Assembly: GCF_019976755.1 (NCBI RefSeq)
Contig: NZ_AP023441.1
Coordinates: forward strand, 1,364,001 to 1,428,000
Length of the DNA stretch: 64,000 nt
Origin: Nostoc sp. MS1
Lineage (GTDB): Bacteria > Cyanobacteriota > Cyanobacteriia > Cyanobacteriales > Nostocaceae
Direction: 5' to 3'
Below the pieces are notes generated by a model. The model ran no database searches. It saw only the letters and a program-made list of their open reading frames with translations, and was not told the DNA's origin. Of this stretch, positions 1 through 8,230 are shown in pieces; the first letter of the stretch is position 1; every line of letters starts with the position of its first letter. The position numbers were made by a program, and so were the translations under genes.

Positions 1-2
1 TG

Positions 3-389
3 GATTTCTTAGAATTTCAAGGAGTCCCATTAGTAGTAATTTCTGGCGGACTACGAGGAATGGTAGAGGTTGTTTTAAATGATTTAGTGCAGAGAATAGA
101 GGCAATTTATGCAGTAGATGTAGATACGAGCAATGCCTATTTAAAAGTAAATTCTCAATACGAAGGAGATACAGAGCTTATTGCTAAAGTACAAGTTATG
201 GACAAGTACCCAGCCGATGAAAAAATTGCGATCGGTGACTCCATTACAGACTTAAATATGGCTTTGCAAGCATCTATTGTATTTGCACGCCCTCCCTTAA
301 CAAAATATTTAGATGAAAAGCAAAAACCTTATATTTTCTGGAACGATTTTCTAGAGATACGCGATTATTTAGCTCAATCATGGAGTTAA
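3..389 (+). CDS. mtnX: MtnX-like HAD phosphatase, 3' part
   Basis: C-terminal part of a HAD-superfamily phosphatase that runs in from before the window; the frame is open from base 3, so the ATG at 60 is internal. The IGDSITDLNMA stretch matches the C-terminal HAD motif that holds the Mg-binding aspartates, and the following VFAR is typical of MtnX, the 2-hydroxy-3-keto-5-methylthiopentenyl-1-phosphate phosphatase of methionine salvage. The N-terminal nucleophile motif is outside the window. The stop lies a few bases before the mtnB start, which supports the assignment and implies one operon. It could also be another phosphoserine-phosphatase-like HAD enzyme, but the neighbour makes MtnX the best reading. 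Confidence 0.8.
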   Translation, partial: DFLEFQGVPLVVISGGLRGMVEVVLNDLVQRIEAIYAVDVDTSNAYLKVNSQYEGDTELIAKVQVMDKYPADEKIAIGDSITDLNMALQASIVFARPPLTKYLDEKQKPYIFWNDFLEIRDYLAQSWS

Positions 390-394
390 ATTCT

Positions 395-1027
395 ATGACA
401 AGCTCAATCATAGAAGATCCTCGTGGGCAACTGATAGCAGATGCTCATTATTTTTATCAACAAGGTTGGATGGTAGGAACTGCGGGTAATCTTTCAGCAA
501 AGTTAGCTGATGGTAGCTTCTGGATTACAGCTAGTGGTAAATCTAAAGGTAAATTATCACTCGATGATTTTGTTTGCATTGCTTCAGATGGCAAAGTAAA
601 AATATCAGCCGCTAATTTGCAACCTTCAGCAGAAACAGCTATCCATCAGCTAATTTATCGCCTATTTCCAGAATCACAAGCTTGTTACCATGTCCATTCA
701 ATCGAGAACAATTTAGTTTCTTGCTTCGGTGAAGGTGATGCTTTACCTTTACCATCACTAGAAATGCTCAAAGGCTTGGGAGTTCGGCAGGAAAAACCCA
801 ATTGTACTATCGAAATCTTTGCAAATCATCTCCAAGTTTCCCGCATTGCGGCTGATATTGAAAAACGCTTTTCTATAACACCGCCGCAAATACCCGCTTT
901 ACTAATTCGTGATCACGGTGTAACAGTCTGGGCTGCTTCTCCTGAAGCCGCTCGTAATTATGTTGAGTTAATAGAATACATCTTTCGCTATATGGTAGTC
1001 GCAGGTGGGTTAGAAATAGGGAAATGA
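395..1027 (+). CDS. mtnB: Methylthioribulose-1-phosphate dehydratase
   Basis: Class II aldolase-family zinc enzyme that dehydrates 5-methylthioribulose 1-phosphate in the methionine salvage pathway, in the cytoplasm. Visible motifs (numbered from the upstream ATG at 380) are GTAGNLSA near residue 33, PSAETAIH near 82, the zinc ligands H104 and H106 in HVHS, and H179 in IRDHGVTVWA. An ATG at 380 overlaps the mtnX stop, but the ATG at 395 is preceded by GGAG at 382-385 and sits 5 bases after the mtnX stop, so I prefer 395 (210 aa). Length and motifs fit the family. mtnX and mtnB are translationally close and probably co-transcribed. Confidence 0.88.
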   Translation: MTSSIIEDPRGQLIADAHYFYQQGWMVGTAGNLSAKLADGSFWITASGKSKGKLSLDDFVCIASDGKVKISAANLQPSAETAIHQLIYRLFPESQACYHVHSIENNLVSCFGEGDALPLPSLEMLKGLGVRQEKPNCTIEIFANHLQVSRIAADIEKRFSITPPQIPALLIRDHGVTVWAASPEAARNYVELIEYIFRYMVVAGGLEIGK

Positions 1028-1061
1028 GGAGCAGGAGAGCAAAGGAAAAAAACAACTGATA

Positions 1062-1130
1062 ACTAACTGTTGACTATTGACTGTTGACTATGGACTAATG
1101 ACAAATGACTAATGACCAATGACCAATCAC
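1062..1130. repeat. Heptanucleotide tandem repeats (STRR)
   Basis: The segment between mtnB and the next gene is made of 7-bp units such as TGACTAT, TGACTGT, TAATGAC and CAATGAC. This short tandemly repeated class is characteristic of heterocystous cyanobacterial intergenic DNA. It creates accidental in-frame ATGs in front of the next gene, including the one at 1112. Confidence 0.8.
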
Positions 1131-1132
1131 AT

Positions 1133-1432
1133 ATGACTACTCAAACTCTTCGTGTTGTTGCTCGTCTTGTAGCCTTACCAGATAAAGTGGAAGAACTTAA
1201 GGCTATATTGTTGGGACTAATTGAACCAACTAGGCAAGAAGTTGGTGTGATTAAATATGAACTTTTACAAAATCAAGCTGATCCTACGGATTTTACCTTT
1301 GTAGAGGAATGGGCATCTGCGGAGGCGCTGGATACTCATTTAGCCTCAACCCATCTACAAGCAGCAGTAGACAAGCTGGAGGGGGTGGTAGCAGCGCCAC
1401 CAGATATCCGTCGCTATAATCTTTTAGCTTAG
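1133..1432 (+). CDS. ABM-domain (YgiN-type) monooxygenase-like protein
   Basis: About 99 residues with the antibiotic-biosynthesis-monooxygenase fold pattern: a first strand RVVARLVALPDKVEEL, a central GVIKYELLQNQADPTDFTFVEEW segment and a helix with the HLASTHLQAAV motif. Members are small dimeric ferredoxin-like-fold proteins acting on quinones or other aromatic substrates; the substrate here is unknown. The reading frame could start at 1112, but that ATG lies inside the heptanucleotide repeat, so the ATG at 1133 is a better start. It is downstream of mtnB in the same orientation but separated by repeats, so joint transcription is uncertain. Confidence 0.75.
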   Translation: MTTQTLRVVARLVALPDKVEELKAILLGLIEPTRQEVGVIKYELLQNQADPTDFTFVEEWASAEALDTHLASTHLQAAVDKLEGVVAAPPDIRRYNLLA

Positions 1433-1543
1433 TGGAGTTAGCTGAAAATTTTCAGATTGAAGCGATCGCACCAAAACTGTTGCCGCATTCTGAAGTATCT
1501 TGATTTTGAGGCATGAGTCGAAATTTCAGAAGTTGCAATATCA

Positions 1544-2314
1544 ATGTGCCAATTGTTGGGAATGAATTGTAATGTACCAACTGATATCTGTTTTTCCTTT
1601 GAAGGATTTTCCGCACGCGGAGGAAAAACAGATCATCACAGTGATGGTTGGGGAATTGCTTTCTTTGAAGGAAAGGGATGTCGGATATTTTTAGACTCTA
1701 AACCGTCTATTGATTCTCCCATAGCGGATTTTGTCCGATGCTATCCCATCCACTCTACCCATGTAATCGCCCATATTCGCAAGGCTACCCAAGGTGAAGT
1801 CGCCTTGGAAAACTGTCATCCTTTTCGCCGTGAATTATGGGGCAGATATTGGGTGTTTGCCCATAATGGTAATTTGCCCGATTTTCAACCAGAAACGCAA
1901 GGCTTTTATAAAGCAGTGGGTGATACTGATAGTGAAAAAGCGTTCTGTTTGATATTAGAAACGCTGCGACAAAGTTTTCCTGAAGGTAAACCCCCGCTAG
2001 AAAAACTCTATCCTGTGCTGCAAAAGGTCACAGAAAAATTAGCCGCTATTGGTGTTTTCAACTACTTACTATCAGACGGTGAACATTTTTTTACTCATTG
2101 TTCAACCAATCTTAGTTACATAGTGCGTCAAGCACCCTTTGCAGCTGCACATTTGATTGATCAGGATATGACTGTAGATTTTAGTGAGTTAACAACACCA
2201 AGCGATCGCGTTGCTGTAATTGCGACTACACCTCTTACAGATAACGAAGTTTGGACACCAATTCAACCAGGAGAACTTTTAGTTTTTCAAGACGGTTTGC
2301 CATTGAGACTGTAA
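1544..2314 (+). CDS. Class II glutamine amidotransferase (YafJ/EgtC-like)
   Basis: A 256-residue stand-alone class II (Ntn-type) glutamine amidotransferase. Cys2 directly after the initiator Met is the expected N-terminal nucleophile; further family marks are HHSDGWGIAFF near residue 31, HIRKATQG near 77, HNGNL near 108 and the GDTDSE stretch near 127. Such proteins release ammonia from glutamine or act as gamma-glutamyl amidohydrolases; the synthase partner and substrate are not identifiable here. Nothing in the neighbourhood suggests ergothioneine genes, so EgtC function is not claimed. Confidence 0.82.
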   Translation: MCQLLGMNCNVPTDICFSFEGFSARGGKTDHHSDGWGIAFFEGKGCRIFLDSKPSIDSPIADFVRCYPIHSTHVIAHIRKATQGEVALENCHPFRRELWGRYWVFAHNGNLPDFQPETQGFYKAVGDTDSEKAFCLILETLRQSFPEGKPPLEKLYPVLQKVTEKLAAIGVFNYLLSDGEHFFTHCSTNLSYIVRQAPFAAAHLIDQDMTVDFSELTTPSDRVAVIATTPLTDNEVWTPIQPGELLVFQDGLPLRL

Positions 2315-2330
2315 ATAAGTGCTGCAATTC

Positions 2331-2849
2331 CTAACGATTTAGGCGACGAAACTCAGCAGGTGTTTGGCGCATCGGTTTATCTGGTTTCCAAATGCCTTGT
2401 CCCATGATTCTCGCCCATTGTTGGGCGCGTTCTAGTCGTTGATCGTATTTTTGATTAGGCGATCGCACAACAAATAAAGCATACCCTTGTTTGACTATTT
2501 GTTCATTTAATAACTTGTCATCTTTCCACACATAAGCCAAAGTCCGGCCGATTGTATCTTTTGCCTCCATATCGAACTCCAGCATCACTGGTTTGTCTAA
2601 ATCACCTATCGCCTGTTCTAAAAACTCCTTGGATTGCATTCCCCAAGGACGTTGACTTAAATCTGGCGCATCTACACCAATTAACCGCACTTGAGAAATT
2701 AAGTTTGGCTGTTCAGCCATTCCCACCACTTCCAAAGTCTGTCCACTCACCACCCGCGCTACCCTCACCTGCGTTTGCGTCATCGCTGGATTTTTGGCTT
2801 GACACCCTACCAGGAGTATTATGCAGGCGAGGAGGATGAGTTTTTGCAC
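2331..2849 (-). CDS. Staphylococcal nuclease-like lipoprotein
   Basis: Exported thermonuclease-fold protein. The open frame extends upstream to 3014, but that extension is a translated purine-rich repeat, so I place the start at the GTG at 2849 (172 aa), which begins a signal peptide with lipobox LVGC and Cys16 as the lipidation site. The SNase core shows VRLIGVDAPD and DTIGRTLAYVW, matching the Arg35 to Glu43 loop and the Arg87 region of the staphylococcal enzyme. The position of catalytic Glu43 is Asp, and Thr41 is Ala. It probably sits on the plasma or outer membrane and may cut nucleic acids; the substitutions make the activity level uncertain. Confidence 0.72.
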   Translation of the reverse strand: MQKLILLACIILLVGCQAKNPAMTQTQVRVARVVSGQTLEVVGMAEQPNLISQVRLIGVDAPDLSQRPWGMQSKEFLEQAIGDLDKPVMLEFDMEAKDTIGRTLAYVWKDDKLLNEQIVKQGYALFVVRSPNQKYDQRLERAQQWARIMGQGIWKPDKPMRQTPAEFRRLNR

Positions 2850-2851
2850 CC

Positions 2852-3000
2852 AAGTAGGGGAATAGGGAGTGGGGAGTGGGGAATGGGGAAATTGGGAAGA
2901 GATGGGGGAGCGGGGGAAGTAGGGGGGGATAGGGGAGAAATAGGAAAAATTCTCCCTCATCTCCCTCATCCCCCTCATCCCCCTCATCTCCCTCACCTTG
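2852..3000. repeat. Purine/pyrimidine-rich low-complexity tract
   Basis: A G-rich segment built from GGGGAGTGGGGAATGGGG-type units, followed by CCCTCATC repeats. On the minus strand it makes a spurious MRGMRGMRE extension of the nuclease gene. Similar tracts occur near 8558-8592, 36690-36730, 44455-44540 and 49378-49456, always between genes. Confidence 0.75.
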
Positions 3001-3003
3001 CTA

Positions 3004-3372
3004 TTACTCTTCATCTAACGGTAAACCAGCTTTCACTTTTCCCTTAGCAAAGTAACGCCCAAACTGAAGTTCGTAAACTTCATCTTCGTCTTGTGTTTCT
3101 ACTTCCAAGTCAGAACGGGCGTAGCTGACGCATAACAAAGCATAACCTTGACGACGCAATTCTGGGGATAATCCTACCGCCTCTGGTTGATATATTTCCC
3201 CCGACAACACCCTGACAGCACAAGTGGTACAAGCCCCATTTCGACAAGAAAATGGCAATTCCACCCCTTGGTGTTCGGCTGTGTGCAGGATGTAGCGGTC
3301 ATCTGGTACTTGTAGGGTGTACTCTTTGCCTGTGGCGCGATCGCGTACTTTAATTGTGTATGTCTCGGACAT
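3004..3372 (-). CDS. Plant-type [2Fe-2S] ferredoxin with C-terminal extension
   Basis: A 122-residue ferredoxin with the four cluster ligands C43, C48, C51 (C-x4-C-x2-C in SCRNGACTTC) and C81 (LLC). It carries single electrons in the cytoplasm. It is longer than photosynthetic PetF because of a tail of about 25 residues ending in FGRYFAKGKVKAGLPLDEE. That conserved-looking tail resembles the C-terminally extended FdC2-type ferredoxins of cyanobacteria and plastids, which is family recognition rather than proof. The partner is unknown. It is transcribed towards the nuclease lipoprotein, with the purine tract between them. Confidence 0.85.
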   Translation of the reverse strand: MSETYTIKVRDRATGKEYTLQVPDDRYILHTAEHQGVELPFSCRNGACTTCAVRVLSGEIYQPEAVGLSPELRRQGYALLCVSYARSDLEVETQDEDEVYELQFGRYFAKGKVKAGLPLDEE

Positions 3373-3478
3373 CTTGATTCGGGAGTTTAATTGGACTTTC
3401 AGATTGCTCTAAAAAAACTTCTTCCTTTATCATTGCATTTTTTAGAGTTTTAGCCTACAATGGTAAATCGTGGCATCT

Positions 3479-3565
3479 GGAGAGATGGCCGAGTGGTTGA
3501 AGGCGCAGCACTGGAAATGCTGTTTGGGAGCAATTTCAACGAGGGTTCGAATCCCTCTCTCTCCG
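3479..3565 (+). tRNA. tRNA-Ser (anticodon GGA)
   Basis: A complete 87-nt class II tRNA. The acceptor GGAGAGA at 3479-3485 pairs with TCTCTCC at 3558-3564. The anticodon arm is CAGCA-CTGGAAA-TGCTG, giving anticodon GGA, which reads UCC/UCU serine codons. It has a long variable arm and the T-loop GGTTCGAATCC. CCA is not encoded. A T-run (TTTTTCCTTT) follows directly and may terminate transcription. Confidence 0.95.
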
Positions 3566-3886
3566 TTTTTCCTTTATTCTATAGGCATTTCAGCCATATA
3601 AAATTTTAGATAGTGGGTTAAGTTGATTGCACTATTGGTTGAATTGGGTGAAATTATAATTTTCCGCTTCAATTATAAGAATAATTAATATTGTAAAAAC
3701 TATTAACTGCTAAATTTTATTTTTTGTAAAAATCGTTTTACTTGTCATAACTTAAAAGATATACCCTTAACTCTAAGGCCTTCTTGTTACCATATAGCTT
3801 TAATCTTCAGCCAATGAAGATGGCATGGTTTCAGAAGAGCGAATGAAGTTAAGGGTATAAACTTTTTTAGAAATCGTCTATTTTAC
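3566..3886. other. 321-bp gene-free stretch after the tRNA
   Basis: No gene is visible. The left half is AT-rich and unremarkable. The right half holds the long imperfect palindrome described separately at 3760-3859, which ends 28 bases before the stop of the PEP-CTERM gene. Confidence 0.7.
3760..3859. repeat. 100-nt imperfect palindrome (MITE-like or structured RNA)
   Basis: Outer arms TATACCCTTAACT (3760-3772) and AGTTAAGGGTATA (3847-3859) are perfect 13-bp inverted repeats. Inside them CTTCT/AGAAG, ACCAT/ATGGT and ATCTTCA (3803-3809)/TGAAGAT (3815-3821) nest in register, closing on a 5-nt loop. The whole block can fold into one long hairpin. It could be a small non-autonomous mobile element or the 3' structure of the minus-strand PEP-CTERM transcript. 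Confidence 0.65.
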
Positions 3887-4420
3887 TTAACACTCTATCT
3901 GTCTGTTCAATTTGCGTTTTAATATTGAAGTTACTCCGCAAGCTCCTAAAGCTACTAAACCTATGACTGTTGTTGGTTCAGGAACTGATGTATTTTGTAA
4001 AGTGTAGGTTACATCACCAAATCCACTATTTAAGAAACCAAAACTGTAGGAAAAGTAAGCTTCGCTCAAATCAAAATTACCCGGAATAAAAGAGAAAAAA
4101 GGTTCAGGAGAATAACTTAATCCTAAAAACTGACCATTTGAAAAGGCTACTTGTGGATTATTAGCTACTGTATAATCAGAGCCTTGAAAGTTAAAAGCAA
4201 CATTAGTAACATCAATAAATTCGTCCCCAATGCCAGTTAAACTTGCGTCATCATAGCTGAAAGAACCAGTGTAATTATTCCCAGATAGTGAACCCGAATC
4301 AATAGCAACTTGAAAGTTATAATTAATAGTTGCAGCTTGAGAAGAATTAAACCAAGCTGTGGCAAAGTTGAAGCTTAAACTGGCAGTAGCAACAGTGATT
4401 AATTGCTGGATTTTATTCAT
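3887..4420 (-). CDS. PEP-CTERM sorting-signal protein
   Basis: An exported protein of about 177 residues. The ATG at 4420 starts a signal peptide (MNKIQQLITVATASLSF) that ends near an AxA-type site (SSQAATI); the longer frame from 4459 adds 13 residues that fit a secretion signal poorly. The body is a beta-rich, Gly/Ser/Asn/Phe-rich domain with no recognised enzyme motif. The C-terminus has VPEPTTVIGLVALGACG followed by a basic KRKLNR tail, the standard PEP-CTERM motif, membrane segment and positive tail recognised by exosortase. The function of the body is unknown; in this class it is usually an extracellular or surface protein. No exosortase gene lies in the window. Confidence 0.85.
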   Translation of the reverse strand: MNKIQQLITVATASLSFNFATAWFNSSQAATINYNFQVAIDSGSLSGNNYTGSFSYDDASLTGIGDEFIDVTNVAFNFQGSDYTVANNPQVAFSNGQFLGLSYSPEPFFSFIPGNFDLSEAYFSYSFGFLNSGFGDVTYTLQNTSVPEPTTVIGLVALGACGVTSILKRKLNRQIEC

Positions 4421-4515
4421 GATTTTGGCTATGAAGTATCTAAATTTGCTAGGTGACAAAGTAAATAAATTGGAAAAAAGGCTGATATAGAAATACTCAT
4501 ATCAGCCTGAAGTTT

Positions 4516-6252
4516 TTAGAAAAATGGTGATAGGGAAAGAAAGTTGTCGGGGTTGCTTAAACTAGCAACATCAACATTTTCCACAACGATGAAATCTCTA
4601 GCTTTTGCAGAACCATTAAAACCATCAGGATCAATTTTGACTACACTATTTTGTTGTCCTCTTGAGCCAAACTGCACATATCCATCAGCGATCGCATCTG
4701 TACCTGTATAACCGAGACTGTATAATGCTCCAGTGAGGTCAATTTTATCGCTACCCACAGTAAAATCAGTAATGCGATCGCCACCATCTACATTACTTTC
4801 ATAGCGGAAAATATCGCTACCTAACCCACCCGTGAGAACATCGGAACCTTGCAAACCAATAATGATATTGTTCGCATCAGTAGCAATTAAATTGTCTCTT
4901 TGAGATGTGCCATTGATGATGTCTGTGCTGTTGATGCTGATAATGTTGAAATCATAGTTAATATCCGTCGCACTATCACCATCTATAACCAACACATAAT
5001 CATAATCAAAAGGTAGGAGGGTAGCTTGAAAATCAGTGCTAATGTTCAAACCAAAGGCCACAGGAATAAATGGGTCATCAGCGTAAAGCCTCCAGCTAGC
5101 CGAGGGTGAACCATCTGTCAGACTATCGAAAATTAACGTCTGTCCTGCTTGACCACGAAAACTATATACATCACTTTCTTGACCAGGGGAAAGGGTTCCA
5201 GATACAAGCGTATTCAAGCTAACAGTGTTATGTTCTATTGTTAATAGTCGAAAATCATAACTACCAGTATCAGAGGAGCCTAAAGGATTGCCTATAATAA
5301 GTGTGTAAGTACCATTTTCTGTCAGAGGTGGTAAGATACCATCTTGATCGGCATCTTGAGCAAATAAAGTCTCTCCCGAAGGTCTAATTAAGGTAATACT
5401 GATATCATCAGACTGATCATTTTTTAGCGCATCATAATATAAACGTTGTCCCGCAGTACCAGTAAAAGTGTAAATGAAGAATTTTTCTGGTTCGTCAATA
5501 GTTCCTGTAATACGGGTGTTAAGCGTTAGTTCACTTGTTAAGGAAATTAACTGAAAACTGTAGTTGATATCTGTGTCACTCAAACCATTTGCAACTATTG
5601 TATAAGTACCATCAGGTATGAAAAGTGGAAGATTAGAACTAATGTCAATAGCCGTGACAAATTGCCCATTCTGGTCGTAAAGCTGCCAGTAACCAGAGGG
5701 GGAACTACTCGTCAAACTATCAAGATATAAAAATTTCCCAGGCGGATCTGTAAAGCGATACACGTTAGCTTCTCCACCAGGGGATAATGTATCACTGATG
5801 ACTTGATTCAAGCTAATATTAGGAGCGCTAGTAACGTCTATTAGCTCAAAGTTATAATTTCCAGGTGTAAAAGATTCAGGCGAATTACTCTCAAAAATTA
5901 GTTGGTAAGTCCCAGTTTGGGTCAAAGTTAATAGAGGTTGGGGTTCTGGAACATCTATTAAACCTGGGTAATCACTATCTGCTTCTTGGTCGAGGAAAAC
6001 CGTATTTCCTAAAGGATCGACCAAACGAACGCGGATATTATTAGATAAGTTATTTTGGAGTGCATCGTAATACAATACCTGTCCGACACTACCATTAAAG
6101 GTGAACACATCCTGTTCGTCCTGGTAGTCAATACTACCTAAGACAGATTGATTTAGAATCAATTGGCTTGTATTCGTTGTAACGTTATAGCTGAGAGTTT
6201 GAACATTTGGCAGTTCTTCCGACGCAACTAAAGCTTTATAGTTACTTGTCAT
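4516..6252 (-). CDS. PPC-repeat secreted protein with RTX-type C-terminus (copy 1)
   Basis: A 578-residue protein made of four pre-peptidase C-terminal (PPC) type beta domains starting near residues 32, 152, 245 and 345. They alternate between a GSIDYQDEQDVFTF/GTIDEPEKFFIYTF form and a LSPGGEANVYRF/LSPGQESDVYSF form. A hemolysin-type calcium-binding segment (NNIIIGLQGSDVLTGGLGSD) near residue 455 and a DRITDFTVGSDKIDL tail follow, as in type I secretion substrates. There is no signal peptide and no peptidase domain, so it is a binding or structural protein rather than a protease. A Shine-Dalgarno AAGGGAAA precedes the ATG. It is a paralogue of the adjacent upstream gene at 6473-8230. Confidence 0.82.
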   Translation of the reverse strand: MTSNYKALVASEELPNVQTLSYNVTTNTSQLILNQSVLGSIDYQDEQDVFTFNGSVGQVLYYDALQNNLSNNIRVRLVDPLGNTVFLDQEADSDYPGLIDVPEPQPLLTLTQTGTYQLIFESNSPESFTPGNYNFELIDVTSAPNISLNQVISDTLSPGGEANVYRFTDPPGKFLYLDSLTSSSPSGYWQLYDQNGQFVTAIDISSNLPLFIPDGTYTIVANGLSDTDINYSFQLISLTSELTLNTRITGTIDEPEKFFIYTFTGTAGQRLYYDALKNDQSDDISITLIRPSGETLFAQDADQDGILPPLTENGTYTLIIGNPLGSSDTGSYDFRLLTIEHNTVSLNTLVSGTLSPGQESDVYSFRGQAGQTLIFDSLTDGSPSASWRLYADDPFIPVAFGLNISTDFQATLLPFDYDYVLVIDGDSATDINYDFNIISINSTDIINGTSQRDNLIATDANNIIIGLQGSDVLTGGLGSDIFRYESNVDGGDRITDFTVGSDKIDLTGALYSLGYTGTDAIADGYVQFGSRGQQNSVVKIDPDGFNGSAKARDFIVVENVDVASLSNPDNFLSLSPFF

Positions 6253-6472
6253 CAGATTTCCCTTTTGTCATCAGCAAGAGTCTCTATTCTTTTACCAAAT
6301 CACTGATGAAAAAATAACAATCTTTAGTAGTAGATATGTCGCTTATTCTCTCTTAAGGATTACGTACTATTACTGCGTATATGTATTTTCATGTATATAT
6401 AAAGTAATACGTGATATAAAGCTTTTTGAAGCGCTATAGAAAAATAGTAGTAGGGAATGAGTTAAACCAACA
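6253..6472. promoter_or_regulatory. Leader of PPC gene 1, shared with PPC gene 2
   Basis: The minus-strand leader next to the 6252 start closely resembles the leader next to the 8230 start: CTTTTGTCATCAGC, TACCAAAT, CTGATG and TAACAATCTTTAGTA occur in the same order. CATCAG at 6269-6274 and CTGATG at 6303-6308 can pair. The same pair exists at 8247-8253 and 8280-8286. The duplication therefore carried its 5' region, or the region is under selection. Confidence 0.55.
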
Positions 6473-8230
6473 TCAGCGTGATAACAAAATAAAATTTTCT
6501 GGATTGCTTAAACTAGCAACATCAACATTTTCTACAAATATGAAATTTCTAGCTTTTGCAGAACCACTAAAACCATCAGGGTCAATATTGATAAAAGTGC
6601 CTAATTTTCCTCTTGAGCCAAACTGCACATATCCATCACCAATTGGATCTGTACCTTGATAATTAATACTATTTAATAATCCTCGTAGGTCGATTTTATC
6701 GCTACCGATAGTAAAATCAGTAATGCGATCGCCTCCATCCACAGTACTGGTATATTGAAAAATATCTATACCCAAGCCACCCGTGAGAACGTCTGCACCT
6801 TGTGAACCAACAATAATATTATTAACGTCAGTCCCTATTAAAGTATCTCGCCCAGAAGTACCATTAATAATAGCTGTATTATCGACGTTAATAACTTGAA
6901 AACTGTAGTTGATATCCGTATCACTTTTACCATTTATAGCTAAGACAAAAACAGAAGAAGGATAGGGATAGACATTGAGTGGTGTAAATTCAAAGTCAAA
7001 GCTAATATTGCCACCCAACAATACACTTTTTAATGGGAAATCACTGTTATAGTAAAGCTGCCAACTGGCTGAGGGAAAACCATTCGTCAAGCTATCAAAA
7101 ATTAACGTCTGTCCTGGTATATAAGAGAAACTATACACAGCCGCTTCTTGACCAGGAGAAAGAGTTCCCGTGATTGGTTCATTGTAGTTAATAGGTGCAT
7201 CATCCGCATCTATTAATTGGAACTCAAAGCTATTAGTAGAGTCCGAGCTTCCACCACTTATATAAAGTGTATAAGTCCCATCTTCTGGTAGAGCAGGTAG
7301 AAGTAAATTAGCATCTGCATTTAATGGTGCTGTTGAGAAAAAGTAATCTTGTCCAGACGGAGTAAAAATATATATATTAAGATTACTGGACAAGTCTTTG
7401 TTAAGGGCATCAAAATACAAGTGCTGTCCTACAGTACCTTTAAATGTATAGATATAGAAGTCCTCTGGTTCGTCAATAGTGCCTGAGACGGGAGTATTAA
7501 AAGTTATCTGACTGTTTCTTAACTGGAAACTGTAGTTGAAATCAGTGTTATTAACTCCATCCAAAACTAATGTATAAGTATCATCCCCAGGTAAGGAAAA
7601 TGGTGTAGTAACAGAATTGAGACTACCAGCCGTAATAAATTGTCCATTCGGATCATAAATTTGCCAGTAACCAGAGGGAGAACCGACTGTTAAACCATCA
7701 AATAATAAAGTTTGTCCTGCTGTTCCTGTAAAGCGATATACTTCGGCTTCTCCACCAGGAGAAAATGTCTTACTAATGACTTGATTTAAGTTAATAGTCG
7801 GGACAGTAGCAACGTCTATTAGCTCAAAGTTATAATTTTCGGGTTGAGAAGATCCAGCAGTGCTACTTACAAAAATTAGTTGATAAGTGCCTGTTTGTGT
7901 CAATGTGAACAGACTGTCAGGCCCGCTATCAGTAATTAAACGTGGGTAGTCATTATCTGCATCTTGGTTGTAGAAAACTGTATTTCCTGAAGGGTCAACC
8001 AAGCGAACGCTGACATTATCAGATAAGTTACTTTGAAGAGCATCGTAATATAATACCTGTCCAACTGTCCCAGTGAAAGTAAATATATCTTGCTGATTTT
8101 GTTCATCAATACTACCTAAGACGGATTGATTTAAAGTTAATTCTCTTGTGGTAGTTACGCTGTTGTAGTTGAGATGTTGAATGTCTTGGTGTTGCTCCGA
8201 CGCAACGAAGGTTTTATAGCTACTCGCCAT
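6473..8230 (-). CDS. PPC-repeat secreted protein with RTX-type C-terminus (copy 2)
   Basis: A 585-residue tandem paralogue of the gene at 4516-6252, with the same four-domain alternating PPC layout and the same C-terminus (NNIIVGSQGADVLTGGLG, DRITDFTIGSDKIDL, then SGSAKARNF and FVENVDVASLSNP). The N-termini are also closely related (SEQHQDIQHLNY versus SEELPNVQTLSY after a shared YK..VAS stretch). It lacks a classical signal peptide, which fits export by a type I system, and no ABC/HlyD/TolC set specific for it is seen in the window. AAGGAAAA precedes the ATG. The divergence between copies is clear at the protein level, so the duplication is not recent. Its role is unknown, probably extracellular. 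Confidence 0.82.
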   Translation of the reverse strand: MASSYKTFVASEQHQDIQHLNYNSVTTTRELTLNQSVLGSIDEQNQQDIFTFTGTVGQVLYYDALQSNLSDNVSVRLVDPSGNTVFYNQDADNDYPRLITDSGPDSLFTLTQTGTYQLIFVSSTAGSSQPENYNFELIDVATVPTINLNQVISKTFSPGGEAEVYRFTGTAGQTLLFDGLTVGSPSGYWQIYDPNGQFITAGSLNSVTTPFSLPGDDTYTLVLDGVNNTDFNYSFQLRNSQITFNTPVSGTIDEPEDFYIYTFKGTVGQHLYFDALNKDLSSNLNIYIFTPSGQDYFFSTAPLNADANLLLPALPEDGTYTLYISGGSSDSTNSFEFQLIDADDAPINYNEPITGTLSPGQEAAVYSFSYIPGQTLIFDSLTNGFPSASWQLYYNSDFPLKSVLLGGNISFDFEFTPLNVYPYPSSVFVLAINGKSDTDINYSFQVINVDNTAIINGTSGRDTLIGTDVNNIIVGSQGADVLTGGLGIDIFQYTSTVDGGDRITDFTIGSDKIDLRGLLNSINYQGTDPIGDGYVQFGSRGKLGTFINIDPDGFSGSAKARNFIFVENVDVASLSNPENFILLSR

